A DNA stretch of 64,000 nucleotides, from assembly GCA_052379845.1 (NCBI GenBank), contig JBQTCF010000008.1; one strand, written 5' to 3'. The stretch is from Roseinatronobacter sp052379845 (GTDB lineage: Bacteria; Pseudomonadota; Alphaproteobacteria; Rhodobacterales; Rhodobacteraceae). Positions 35,368 to 44,030 of the stretch are shown piece after piece. The position numbers were made by a program, and so were the translations under genes. The notes beneath the pieces are model-generated. The model was not told the origin of the DNA. It worked only from the letters and a program-made list of their open reading frames with translations, and did not search any database. Numbering within the stretch: the stretch's first letter is position 1; every line of letters begins with the position of its first letter.

Positions 35368-36203
35368 GACAAACTCCATCTGCCGTATCGGCCATGCATC
35401 ATTTGGCTTAGCAAATGCTCCGACATTTCATTTATGCGCAAACCAACCTGATCTGCTTGCAAGAAACTGTAATGTCCGAAGGGTGGCACAATCGCCGCCC
35501 CGCCAACAATCACTTCCGTGTGTTGTGACGCCTGGGCGTAACGCCATTCGCTTATCATATCTGCCAAACCTATGAAAGCGCTATCGGTGCCCACAGAAAT
35601 GGCCAGCGCGTCAACCGGGCCCGCTTGCAGCAGCGGCATAATTTCCCTTGTGCTGGCCCCGTCAACAAACTGGGCATCCCAGCCCTGAAGCTGCAGGTGC
35701 TTGACCAGAACGCGCGCGCCGAAATCATGTGCATCCCCCGGCGCAACCGCCACGATGACCCGCCCCAAATGCAAGCCCCCCTGCCCCCGCCGGTTGGGCG
35801 TGTCGCTTTCGCCAAGGGTTTCGATGATCCGGTGCATCAGGCTGTAGGCGAAGGCCACATCCTCGAAACTGGCGCGGTCCTCACTCCAGTCACGGCCAAG
35901 CTGCGCAATAACGGGCAACAACAAACGCGCATAAACGCTTGCCCTGTCATGACGTTGCGCTGCCCTGAAGGCGCGGCAAATTTCAAGCGCGCGCGCCAAT
36001 TCCCCCTGCAACAAGGCCAGATGCAAGTCCTCCACCGGAACGGCAGCGCTCTTTCCTGCAAGCTTGTGCAGGGCCGCTGGCTGCGCAGATGCGGCAATGT
36101 TCATGCTGGTCGCGCGCTGGCCAATGTCATGGCCAAGCGCCTGCAGGCCATGCTGCAGCCAGGACGCGCACCCCTGATACAAACTTTTATCCAACTGCCG
36201 CAT
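35364..36203 (-). CDS. Cobalamin-binding PpaA/AerR-like protein lacking the Trp-His motif
   Basis: A 279-residue protein with a helical cap and a C-terminal B12-binding fold. The base-off His motif is APGDAHDFGARV, and a Rossmann-type GGAAIVPPFGHYS is near the end. In the cap, where PpaA at 16 kb has LGNSWHEGELD, this protein has LGRDWSEDRAS, so the His that acts as upper cobalamin ligand in photosensory relatives is missing. It is coupled by ATGA to the mini-PpsR gene. Start uncertain: I chose the ATG at 36203, while a GTG at 36248 would add fifteen residues; neither has a clean ribosome site. Confidence 0.8.
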   Translation of the reverse strand: MRQLDKSLYQGCASWLQHGLQALGHDIGQRATSMNIAASAQPAALHKLAGKSAAVPVEDLHLALLQGELARALEICRAFRAAQRHDRASVYARLLLPVIAQLGRDWSEDRASFEDVAFAYSLMHRIIETLGESDTPNRRGQGGLHLGRVIVAVAPGDAHDFGARVLVKHLQLQGWDAQFVDGASTREIMPLLQAGPVDALAISVGTDSAFIGLADMISEWRYAQASQHTEVIVGGAAIVPPFGHYSFLQADQVGLRINEMSEHLLSQMMHGRYGRWSLS

Positions 36204-36409
36204 CACCCTGTCTGGCAATAAAACAAACTGCCGGTTCAGCGCGCGCACGCGCCCCCCGCCTGCCTTGGCGCAGTGTAGCCCTGACTGGACGGGTTACGCA
36301 ATAGCGCGCGGTGCCCGCCCCATGGGCAAGCGACCATCTGCACAGCAAAGACTGGACGCCGCGCAATGTCGCCCCATCTTGCAGAACGGACAAATTGGGC
36401 AGGGCTGAC

Positions 36410-37732
36410 GTGACACAAAAACCTGTGACACCGCAGGGGGCTTCGGTTCCCACATCGCGCACATCCAGATTGCTGCATCTGGGGGGCATTACCGCTGGCA
36501 TTGCCGGGGGTGTGGTCGCAAGTGGCGTCAGCCAATTGGCGCGCGGCAAGCGCCCTGCCCTGCCCGACCTTGTGCTGAGCCCCGCAAATATGGGGCGTCT
36601 GACCAGCGGTTTGTCACATATGCGCGGGGCCGCGCTGAAACTGGGACAGATGCTGTCCATGGATGCGGGCGCGGTTCTGTCGCCGCAACTGAGCGACATT
36701 CTTGCCACCTTGCGCGATGATGCGCGCCACATGCCCCCAAAGCAACTGCAAACTGTTCTGAATGCGGAATGGGGCGCAGGCTGGCGCGGGCGGTTCCGGC
36801 ATTTCGACGTGCGCCCCTTTGCGGCGGCGTCCATAGGGCAAGTTCACCGCGCCCGCACACTGGACGGGCGCGATATTGCCATCAAGGTGCAATATCCCGG
36901 CATTCAGGCCAGTATAGACAGCGATGTGAACAATATTGCCGCGCTGCTGCGCATGACAGGGCTGGTGCCCAAGGGGATGGACATTGCCCCCCTGCTGGAC
37001 AGCGCCAAACGCCAGTTGCATGCAGAAGCGGATTATACCGCCGAAGCCGCCAATCTGCGCCGGTTTGGGGATTTGCTGGCGCAATCGGACGGTTTTGTTC
37101 TGCCGCAGGTCCAGCCCGAGTTAAGCACCGCGCGCGTTCTGGCCATGAGCTATATCGAAAGCGACCCTGTCGAGGCCCTGGCACACGCCCCGCAACATAT
37201 CCGCGACCGGGCAGCCATGCATCTGGTGGATCTGGTGGCGCGCGAATTGTTTGTGTTCGGGGCCATGCAGACGGACCCCAATTTCGCCAATTTTCGCGTT
37301 CAGGCCGCCACAGGCCGCATTGTGTTGCTGGATTTTGGCGCGGTTCAGGACATTCCCCCGCAGCTTGCTTCGGGGTTTCGCGTGCTGCTGAATGCCGCGC
37401 TTGATGGCGGGCAGGACCGCATCAGGCGCGCGATGCTGGATATCGGGTATTTTGGCGCCGCCACATCGCCCCATCATCAAGACCTGATCCAGCGCATGTT
37501 TGAAACAGCCGTCGCGCCGCTGCGGCAGGACACACCATATGACTTTGGCACATCCGACCTGCTGGAGCGGCTGCGTGATATGGGGCTGGCCATCGGCACA
37601 GACCGCGACCTGATGCATGTGCCCCCGGCCAGCACGCTGTTTTTACATCGCAAGATTGGCGGGATATATCTGCTTGCGGCCAGATTGCGCGCGCGCGTCA
37701 ACCTGCGCCATCTGGTCGAACGCTACAGGTAA
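36410..37732 (+). CDS. UbiB/ABC1-family atypical kinase
   Basis: A 440-residue protein with the ABC1 signature RGAALKLGQMLSMD (KxGQ), the Ala-rich loop FAAASIGQVHRA, the nucleotide Lys in IAIKVQYPG, and QTDPNFANFRVQ/LLDFGAVQDIP for the catalytic and metal-binding Asp. UbiB-type ATPases support ubiquinone synthesis, and quinone is required by the reaction centre. ABC1 proteins are also found next to photosynthesis clusters. I chose the GTG at 36410; a frame open to 36311 adds residues without similarity. Whether it is the housekeeping UbiB or a specialised paralogue cannot be judged. Confidence 0.85.
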   Translation: MTQKPVTPQGASVPTSRTSRLLHLGGITAGIAGGVVASGVSQLARGKRPALPDLVLSPANMGRLTSGLSHMRGAALKLGQMLSMDAGAVLSPQLSDILATLRDDARHMPPKQLQTVLNAEWGAGWRGRFRHFDVRPFAAASIGQVHRARTLDGRDIAIKVQYPGIQASIDSDVNNIAALLRMTGLVPKGMDIAPLLDSAKRQLHAEADYTAEAANLRRFGDLLAQSDGFVLPQVQPELSTARVLAMSYIESDPVEALAHAPQHIRDRAAMHLVDLVARELFVFGAMQTDPNFANFRVQAATGRIVLLDFGAVQDIPPQLASGFRVLLNAALDGGQDRIRRAMLDIGYFGAATSPHHQDLIQRMFETAVAPLRQDTPYDFGTSDLLERLRDMGLAIGTDRDLMHVPPASTLFLHRKIGGIYLLAARLRARVNLRHLVERYR

Positions 37733-37753
37733 CCCGACATGCGGCAGCGGGTG

Positions 37754-38947
37754 TCACTGCGTCAGCGGTGCGCCCGTGGCCTGTGCTGAGTCCCTGATAT
37801 AGGCCAGCAAAAGGCCCTGGGCCGCAGTCGGAACCCAATCCGCGCGATAGGTCAGCCCGATGGCACGGCCGGGAAATTCTATTTGCGTGTGCAATCTGGC
37901 CAGCAGGCCACGGGACAGTTCGGCTTCTGCCTGTTGTGCGGAAATGCAGCCCAGAAGCGGGCTGCGGCTCAACAGTTCACGCATCAGCAAGATGGACCCG
38001 CATTCCACAAGGCTGTCAGGCACCGGCAGGCCGTTTTCTGTAAACAGCGCATCAAACTGCGCCCGCGCCGGAACGCCTGCGCGGGGCACCACCCAGCCAA
38101 AACGCGCCAGCACGTCCAGCGGGGGCGCGGCGGCATTTGCCAACGGGTGGGACGGGCCGCATAAAAACGCCAGCCGGTCCAGAAACAACGGTTCCTGCAC
38201 CACGTCATCAATTGGCAGCGGGTCGCGCAGCGCGCCGATGATGATGTCAATATCCCCACGGCGCAGACCTGCCAGCATTTCCCCATAGGGCCCGTCATAA
38301 ATCTTGATCCGATACCCCGGACGTTGCGCCCGAAACCGTGCCACCGCTTCGGGCAGAACAACTGTGCGCGACAACGGCAAGGCCCCCACCACGATATGGC
38401 CAATATCGCGGCCGTCAAATTCGGCAATATCCGCCTGGGCCTGATCAAATTCCGCAAAAGCCAGCCGCGCGGCCTGCGCAAGTTTGCGGCACGGGCGCGT
38501 CGGGACCACCCCGAAGGACGTGCGTTCAAACAGGGGCCGGCCAGCGGCGTGTTCAATCTGCGTGACAGCGCGGTGCACAGTTGGCTGTGCAAGGCCCAGA
38601 TTATGGGCCGCAAGGGTGAAGTTCTGCGCCTCGCTCATGGTGATCAGGGCCTGCAGCTGCGAGAATGTGGCCGTAACCGTCAGTCTTGGGGCCACATCAT
38701 GCAGCGCCGCATCCAGCCTGTCCATGGCGCGACGAATGCGCGTTTCGAATATCTGGCCGCGATCGGTCAGGAAAAACCCCTGACGGCTGCGCAGGAACAA
38801 CCCGCCGCCCATATCCTGTTCCAGCTTGTTCAGCGACTGGGTTACAGCGGGTTGCGACACACGACAGCGCTGCGCCGCCGCCGTGGGGGACCGCAATTCG
38901 GCAACGGCCAGAAAAACCCGCAAATGCCGCAGGTTTGGCGCAGTCAT
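37754..38947 (-). CDS. LysR-type regulator with two tandem HTH domains
   Basis: A 397-residue regulator, about 90 residues longer than usual. A first winged HTH covers about residues 5-64 (LRHLRVFLAVAELRSPTAAA), and a second HTH_1-like unit about residues 90-150 (SQLQALITMSEAQNFTLAAH, then LAQPTVHRAVTQIEHAAG). A normal LysR effector domain follows. The start overlaps the stop of the DUF1932 dehydrogenase gene, so the pair is one operon and the dehydrogenase pathway is its likely target. The inducer cannot be read from the sequence. Confidence 0.88.
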   Translation of the reverse strand: MTAPNLRHLRVFLAVAELRSPTAAAQRCRVSQPAVTQSLNKLEQDMGGGLFLRSRQGFFLTDRGQIFETRIRRAMDRLDAALHDVAPRLTVTATFSQLQALITMSEAQNFTLAAHNLGLAQPTVHRAVTQIEHAAGRPLFERTSFGVVPTRPCRKLAQAARLAFAEFDQAQADIAEFDGRDIGHIVVGALPLSRTVVLPEAVARFRAQRPGYRIKIYDGPYGEMLAGLRRGDIDIIIGALRDPLPIDDVVQEPLFLDRLAFLCGPSHPLANAAAPPLDVLARFGWVVPRAGVPARAQFDALFTENGLPVPDSLVECGSILLMRELLSRSPLLGCISAQQAEAELSRGLLARLHTQIEFPGRAIGLTYRADWVPTAAQGLLLAYIRDSAQATGAPLTQ

Positions 38948-39819
38948 AGCGCTGCCAGAATCCGGTCCATGCGCGCGATCAATTCGTCACTGCCGGGATC
39001 AATTGCGGGCGCTGCAAGATATGCCTGCCACTGCGCTGATGCGGCACTCATGGCGCAGGGCAGCCCAAGTGCCGCGACCGTGGCCGCCACCTCCTGCATT
39101 TCGGAAGCGCGCCTTGCGCCATGCACCACCATCCGTTCAAGGTTATAGCTGGCCCGCGCGCGCCAGTTGATGTCGGGGTCAGACCCTTCCAGCGACGCCA
39201 GAACCTGCTGTTCAACCCCTGCGCGCCGCGCCGCAAGGAAGCATTCCGCACTCAGCGCTTCCAACCCCTTGATCATGACGGACCGCAACATCTTGATCGA
39301 GGACGCTTGCCCCACCTGTTCCCCCGCCACTTGTGGACACATCGACAGCGCGTGCAGTGCCTGCAGCGCGGGCGTGGCGTGCGGGCCGGACACCAGCAGG
39401 GGCACCAGATGGCGCTTGGGGTGGACGGGTGCCATGACAGCCACATCCACATAGCGCGCGCCTGCGGATTCAATGATTTTCGCGGCCTTGACCTTGGTTT
39501 CAGGGGCGCAGGAATTGCAGTCGAACCACAACGCCCCCCCGGCCAGATGGGGGGCCGCGGAGTGCGCTGCCGCCAAGGCCTGATCGGCGGTGACCAGACT
39601 GAACACCACCCCTGCCCCGCGCAGCGCGCCAGCCACATCTTCCGCACCTGTCACGCCATGCGCGCCATACTGCGCCAACATATCCGCGCGCGATGCATCC
39701 GCCTGTGTCTTGATATCAAAAGCGGCAATACCCGCCGCGTGCGCGCCGCCCCACCCCGACACAAAGGCCCGCGCGGCTTCGCCAAAGCCAATAAAGGCAA
39801 CATGATCCATCTTTGCCAT
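38944..39819 (-). CDS. NAD(P)-binding DUF1932 dehydrogenase (6-phosphogluconate dehydrogenase-like)
   Basis: A 291-residue beta-hydroxyacid-dehydrogenase-like enzyme. The N-terminal Rossmann motif is VAFIGFGEAARAFVSGWG, the substrate region is WFDCNSCAPETK, and GEQVGQASSIKMLRSVMIKG near residue 160 includes the conserved Lys. The C-terminus is of the DUF1932 type. Substrate unknown; related enzymes act in aromatic or sugar-acid pathways. The ATG at 39819 follows GGGGGACAGG. An upstream in-frame start at 39927 has no similarity. Confidence 0.8.
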   Translation of the reverse strand: MAKMDHVAFIGFGEAARAFVSGWGGAHAAGIAAFDIKTQADASRADMLAQYGAHGVTGAEDVAGALRGAGVVFSLVTADQALAAAHSAAPHLAGGALWFDCNSCAPETKVKAAKIIESAGARYVDVAVMAPVHPKRHLVPLLVSGPHATPALQALHALSMCPQVAGEQVGQASSIKMLRSVMIKGLEALSAECFLAARRAGVEQQVLASLEGSDPDINWRARASYNLERMVVHGARRASEMQEVAATVAALGLPCAMSAASAQWQAYLAAPAIDPGSDELIARMDRILAAL

Positions 39820-40011
39820 CCTGTCCCCCGGTTGCTGACACCCAGATGGTATGATACTGTCACATTGCGCCAGATAGCGCCACGCCCTATAGCCAATTCT
39901 TATGCCCCCCGCGCAGCTTGCAAACACGGGATTGGCCGAATGGACAAGACTGCGGGAACCGACAGCGCCTGTCCGGCGTTACCCAGCACCACTTCCAGAA
40001 AACAGAGTGCC

Positions 40012-41304
40012 ATGCCCCGCCTGCCGCATCGAGTCCGCCGAAAGATACGCGCAGCCGTTGCCGCTGTGCTGGCAATGCTGCTGTTTTGGTTTTTCGTCAT
40101 CGCCCTTATGCCCTATCGGCGCGAATTGCGCAGGGCCGTTCCTGCGGCCACCCCGGCCTGTGACCCGCAATTCGGGCGCGATATGGCGGGGCTGTATGGC
40201 AGCCCCATTCTGGGCGGCAACACACTTGAAACGCTGCTGAACGGCGATGCCATTTTTGACGCGATGCTGGCCGAGATTGGCCGCGCGCAAGCTTCAATCA
40301 CGTTTGAAACCTATATCTACTGGTCCGGAGATATTGCCACCCGTTTTTGTGACGCGCTGATTGCGCGCGCGCAAGCCGGTGTTGTCGTCAACGTGCTGAT
40401 TGACTGGGCCGGTGGCCTGCCGATGGATGACGACCTGATTGACCGCATGCACGACGGCGGGATAACCCTGCGCATGTTCCGGCCCATGCGCCCCCGCACC
40501 CTGACACGGCTGAACAACCGCACCCACCGCAAAGTTCTGGTCATTGACGGCAAGACCGGCTTTATCGGTGGGGTGGGCATTGCCGATATGTGGCTGGGCA
40601 ACGCGCGCAGCCCCGCCGAATGGCGCGACACCCATTACCGCGTGACAGGGCCAGTGGTGGCGCTGATGCAAAACGCCTTCGCGCATAACTGGGTCGAAGC
40701 CAGCGGCGAAGTGCTGCGCGGGCCAAAATTCTACCCACCGCTGCACCCCACCGGCGACACCAACATTCAAATGGTCAAAAGCAATACCGGCAGCCGCAAT
40801 GAAATTCACCTGATGTTGATGACCGCGCTTGCCGCCGCGCAGCGCCATATTCGCATATCAACCCCCTATTTTGTGCCTGACAAAATAGCCATATCCCAGT
40901 TGCTGGAAGCGCGCGCGCGCGGCGTCACGGTTGATTTGCTGATCGCGGGCAAGCACACTGATTCCTGTCTGGTGCGGCGCGTGTCGCGGTTGTCATGGCG
41001 CGCGCTGATTGAAGCCGGGATAAGAATTCATGAATACGCCCCGACATTTCTGCACGCGAAACTTGTTATCATTGACGAATGCTGGGTTTCAGTCGGTTCG
41101 GCCAATTTTGACGAACGGTCATTCCGGCTGAATGACGAAGCCAATCTTAATGTCTATGACGCGGGTTTTGTTGCACAACAGACGCGAATTTTCGAGGCAG
41201 ATTGTGCTGATGCCCGTCAGGTGACCTTGGCCGACCTTGACCGTCTGGGTTGGCTGCATCGTGCGCAGACGGCTGTTCTTGGTGTGTTAAGGCCACATCT
41301 GTAA
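40012..41304 (+). CDS. Phospholipase D-like cardiolipin synthase
   Basis: A 430-residue membrane-anchored enzyme with an N-terminal hydrophobic segment (about residues 13-33) and two HKD motifs, THRKVLVIDGKTGFIGGVG near residue 181 and LHAKLVIIDECWVSVGSANFDE near residue 346. Proteins of this type make cardiolipin or other phospholipids by phosphatidyl transfer. I chose the ATG at 40012; an ATG at 39940 is possible, and the frame open further upstream only runs antisense to the dehydrogenase gene. Confidence 0.88.
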   Translation: MPRLPHRVRRKIRAAVAAVLAMLLFWFFVIALMPYRRELRRAVPAATPACDPQFGRDMAGLYGSPILGGNTLETLLNGDAIFDAMLAEIGRAQASITFETYIYWSGDIATRFCDALIARAQAGVVVNVLIDWAGGLPMDDDLIDRMHDGGITLRMFRPMRPRTLTRLNNRTHRKVLVIDGKTGFIGGVGIADMWLGNARSPAEWRDTHYRVTGPVVALMQNAFAHNWVEASGEVLRGPKFYPPLHPTGDTNIQMVKSNTGSRNEIHLMLMTALAAAQRHIRISTPYFVPDKIAISQLLEARARGVTVDLLIAGKHTDSCLVRRVSRLSWRALIEAGIRIHEYAPTFLHAKLVIIDECWVSVGSANFDERSFRLNDEANLNVYDAGFVAQQTRIFEADCADARQVTLADLDRLGWLHRAQTAVLGVLRPHL

Positions 41305-41652
41305 GGCCCCCTTCCCGCGCGATGAACCGCGCCACCAACTGCATAATGTGATCAGGCAGCGGTCTGGAATTTTCTGGCGGGAACCAATCGCGCAGGCGCA
41401 TGTTATAAAAACGTCCCTGTCTGAAACCTGCCTGATGTGACGCCGGGTTGTCCCGCCCGATAGGCTCAGACTGTCCGGCATATTCAGACCGACCGGCCCG
41501 CCTTGCGCTTTTCCTCCCTGCAAGGCGGGCCAACCTGCCTGATGTGAAACGCCTAGGCCCCAGCGCGTGCCGCATTCACGCGACCCGCGCTAACCTTATG
41601 GTGTCGCATGTCTTTTTGCGCAAAACCGGGTCCCAGTTTTGTGCAACATGCT
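41305..41652. other. Intergenic region with repeat copy C
   Basis: No gene is supported in this gap between the cardiolipin-synthase-like gene and the convergent MetE-like gene. The right third is repeat copy C. GCCTGATGTGA occurs twice (near 41431 and 41537), a short direct repeat flanking 106 bp. Confidence 0.5.
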
Positions 41653-41657
41653 TTAGG
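41565..41657 (+). repeat. Interspersed repeat copy C
   Basis: Matches copy B almost base for base through CGCATTCACGCGACCC and CTAACCTTATGGTGTCGC. Its hairpin pairs GCGCAAAAC with GTTTTGTGC around a CGGGTCCCA loop, inside outer arms GCATGT/ACATGC. Its right end contains the TAA stop of the left-facing MetE-like gene. Confidence 0.8.
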
Positions 41658-42756
41658 CTTCGCCCCACAGATCATGCGCAACCTTCACCACCAGTTCAAG
41701 CTTGCGCTTCTGGTCATCCTCGGTGATCTTGTTGCCATGCTCGGTTGACGCAAAGCCGCATTGTGGCGCGATCCCCAATTGGTCCATGTCCACGAATTTT
41801 GATGCGGCGTCGAACTGGCGGCGCAGGGAGTCCATGCTTTCCAGTTCAGCGGTTTTGGTGGTGATGAAACCGGGCAGAACACGCTTCTTGCCTTTGGGAA
41901 GCAATGCCAGCGGTTCCAGCCCGCCTGCGCGGTCGGTGTCATATTCCATGAAATACACATCAACACTGGTGCGGTTGAAAATGGCATCCGCAGCCGCGTC
42001 ATAGCCGCCCGTCGCCACAAAAGTGGACTGGAAATTGCCGCGGCACATATGCATGCCGATGATCATGTCGGCAGGGCGGTCCTTGATGGCGTCTTCCAGC
42101 ATACCGGCATAGCGTTCAATCAGCCAATCGGGGTCCTGGCCCATGGCGGCACGGATGGCGCGCTGCTTGTCGTCGCCCAGATAGGCGAAGAAAATGTCAT
42201 CAAGTTGCAGATACCGGCACCCTGCCGCATAAAACGCATGCACGGCCTTGTTATAGGTTGCCGCGATGTCGGACATGAACAGGTCCTGATCGGCATAGGG
42301 GGCGTGCTTGTTGTTTTCCGGGGTCACGCGAAAATGCACCGCCGACGGGCCGGGAATGGAAATTTTCGGGCAAACCTTGGTCATCTGTGCCAGTTTGCTG
42401 AGATGTTCCAACATGGGGTGGTCGGACGGGAAATCCAACGGGGCGGTAATTTGCGGCACCTGACTGACAGTCGCGCCCTTGAACCCCAGCGCGTCGCTGC
42501 CGGTTTCAATAATGTCCAACCCGTCCAGCATGCCCATGAAGTCATAATGCCAGAAGGCGCGGCGCGCCTCGCCATCAGTGACAACTTTCAGGCCGACATC
42601 TTCTTGCATCTGGACCAATGCGGGAATTTCACGATCTTCAATCGCGGTCAGTTCCGGCCCCGTCACGCCCGCCTTGCGGGCATCAGCTATGGCGGCGGGG
42701 CGTAGCAGACTGCCGACATGATCGGCGCGGAATGGCGGGGTGGGTAATGTTGTCAA
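41653..42756 (-). CDS. MetE-like cobalamin-independent methyltransferase
   Basis: A 367-residue stand-alone protein corresponding to the catalytic C-terminal half of MetE. Features include FRADHVGSLLRP at the start, VVTDGEARRAFWHYDF near residue 60, the core LQLDDIFFA near residue 185, the zinc-ligand region IGMHMCRGN near residue 237, and PQCGFASTEHGN near the C-terminus. It may methylate homocysteine or another thiol; such short forms often do not use the triglutamyl folate of full MetE. I chose the TTG at 42756 because AAGAAGGA sits seven bases upstream; an ATG at 42789 would add eleven residues. Confidence 0.83.
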   Translation of the reverse strand: MTTLPTPPFRADHVGSLLRPAAIADARKAGVTGPELTAIEDREIPALVQMQEDVGLKVVTDGEARRAFWHYDFMGMLDGLDIIETGSDALGFKGATVSQVPQITAPLDFPSDHPMLEHLSKLAQMTKVCPKISIPGPSAVHFRVTPENNKHAPYADQDLFMSDIAATYNKAVHAFYAAGCRYLQLDDIFFAYLGDDKQRAIRAAMGQDPDWLIERYAGMLEDAIKDRPADMIIGMHMCRGNFQSTFVATGGYDAAADAIFNRTSVDVYFMEYDTDRAGGLEPLALLPKGKKRVLPGFITTKTAELESMDSLRRQFDAASKFVDMDQLGIAPQCGFASTEHGNKITEDDQKRKLELVVKVAHDLWGEA

Positions 42757-43001
42757 GGTTTCGTCCTTCTTTTGGTTGTAGCGGGTCATGGGCTGCAATG
42801 CAGGGCGTCTGTGACGCGCCGGCCTTGAATATGCGTATCCCCAAACCAGTGCCTGCAGTCAGGGTTATTTGCCTTGCGGCGCGCGACATGCGAACCGGCA
42901 CCAACCCTTGCAGACCCTAACAGGCATAGATTGCACGGCCATGTCAATATGCTGCCCCATACCGGCAACAGGCGCGCAATGGCCCTGTGTGCAGTCCGCT
43001 T

Positions 43002-43778
43002 TCAAGCCTGAATCACGCGGATATTCTGAACCACCGGCGTGGCATTCCATGTGGTTTCCATGAACGCCACGTCGGCGGCATCGCGCCCGCAGGCAATGAC
43101 CACCAACGCCCCGGCCCGCCCCATGCCGGTTGCATCAACGATATGCCAATCGCCATCCAGCCAGACCTGCGCGACGGCGTGAAAATCCGGTGGCTGGACA
43201 TCCGCCCCATAGACAGATGTATAGCGCGCCGGAATGCCCGCTGCGCGCGCGAAACTGCACAACAGATGTGTGAAGTCCCGGCAAACCCCTTCGCGCGCCA
43301 CAAAGGTGTCAATGGCCGTGGTTGCCGCGTTTGAACTGCCTATAACATAGGCCAGCCCGGATGCGACCCAATCGCGCATTGCCGCAATTTTTGCGCCCCC
43401 GTCCAGATGGCCAAACTGGCGTTGCACGAAGGGGGTGAACAGGTCGGACTGGCAAAAGCGCGACGGGCGCAGATAGGTCAGAACCTGTGGTGGTAGGGAT
43501 TCCAGCGGCATTTGCGCAAGTTGTTCCAGCACGGTGTCATCGCGCGACACCTGCACACTGGCGTGATAGCGCAAGTTCAGCTTCCCGCCCGTGACCACTG
43601 CGCACACACGCCCGCCCACACCGCTTTCGCCAGTTATGCGGTGCTGGTCGACCGCGTTTACCTCAAGCCCAGCTTCCAGAACTGTTTGCCCGTCTGTCTG
43701 GGCGGCCTCCAGTGTCAGAAGGACCGTTTCCTCTTCGGACAGGGTGTAATCAAGCTTGACGTCAATAGTGATGCGCAT
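43002..43778 (-). CDS. Transglutaminase-like protein
   Basis: A 258-residue protein with a transglutaminase-like core. The candidate catalytic triad is Cys in AREGVCRDFTHLLCSFARA near residue 172, His in DFHAVAQVW near residue 210, and Asp in WHIVDATGMGR near residue 222. The N-terminal part is beta-rich and has no signal peptide. Such proteins are often cysteine proteases or peptidases. The start at 43778 is followed by MRITIDVKLDYTL; the frame extends to 43961 without similarity. Confidence 0.8.
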   Translation of the reverse strand: MRITIDVKLDYTLSEEETVLLTLEAAQTDGQTVLEAGLEVNAVDQHRITGESGVGGRVCAVVTGGKLNLRYHASVQVSRDDTVLEQLAQMPLESLPPQVLTYLRPSRFCQSDLFTPFVQRQFGHLDGGAKIAAMRDWVASGLAYVIGSSNAATTAIDTFVAREGVCRDFTHLLCSFARAAGIPARYTSVYGADVQPPDFHAVAQVWLDGDWHIVDATGMGRAGALVVIACGRDAADVAFMETTWNATPVVQNIRVIQA

Positions 43779-43935
43779 GATCGATTGGTCCGTTTCAGGG
43801 GGGGGGTCATATTTGGTGTTTGCAGCGCCGTATCTGACATTGCGTTCCACTGAAAGCCCTTTTCTGCGCTGCCCCGTGGCGCGTGTTCCGCCATTCATCC
43901 GGCTGCGCCCCCGTCCGTGGCGTTCATGAGTGCCG

Positions 43936-44030
43936 CCTTCATCCGCATTCACGCGACACACACTAACTTATTGATTTCGCAGGTTAGAGAAGCTCAAAAC
44001 CGGTTCCCACTTTTGAGCAACCTGGCCTAA
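43936..44030 (+). repeat. Interspersed repeat copy D
   Basis: Shares the 5' block CGCATTCACGCGAC and, with copy A, CTAACTTATTGATTTC. Its hairpin pairs GCTCAAAA (43992-43999) with TTTTGAGC (44011-44018) around CCGGTTCCCAC, flanked by CAGGTT/AACCTG. Unlike the other copies it does not abut a stop codon I can identify. Confidence 0.75.

Noticed and set aside
36249..36409. Possible PpsR site in the divergent region of the B12-protein and UbiB-like genes
   Set aside because: The nearest match (TGTAGCCCTGACTGGACG) ends in ACG rather than ACA and is GC-rich, so I did not call it.
39121..40011. A long N-terminal extension of the cardiolipin-synthase-like frame
   Set aside because: The extension runs antisense to the DUF1932 dehydrogenase gene and has no similarity to phospholipase D proteins; the membrane anchor and family similarity begin at the ATG at 40012.
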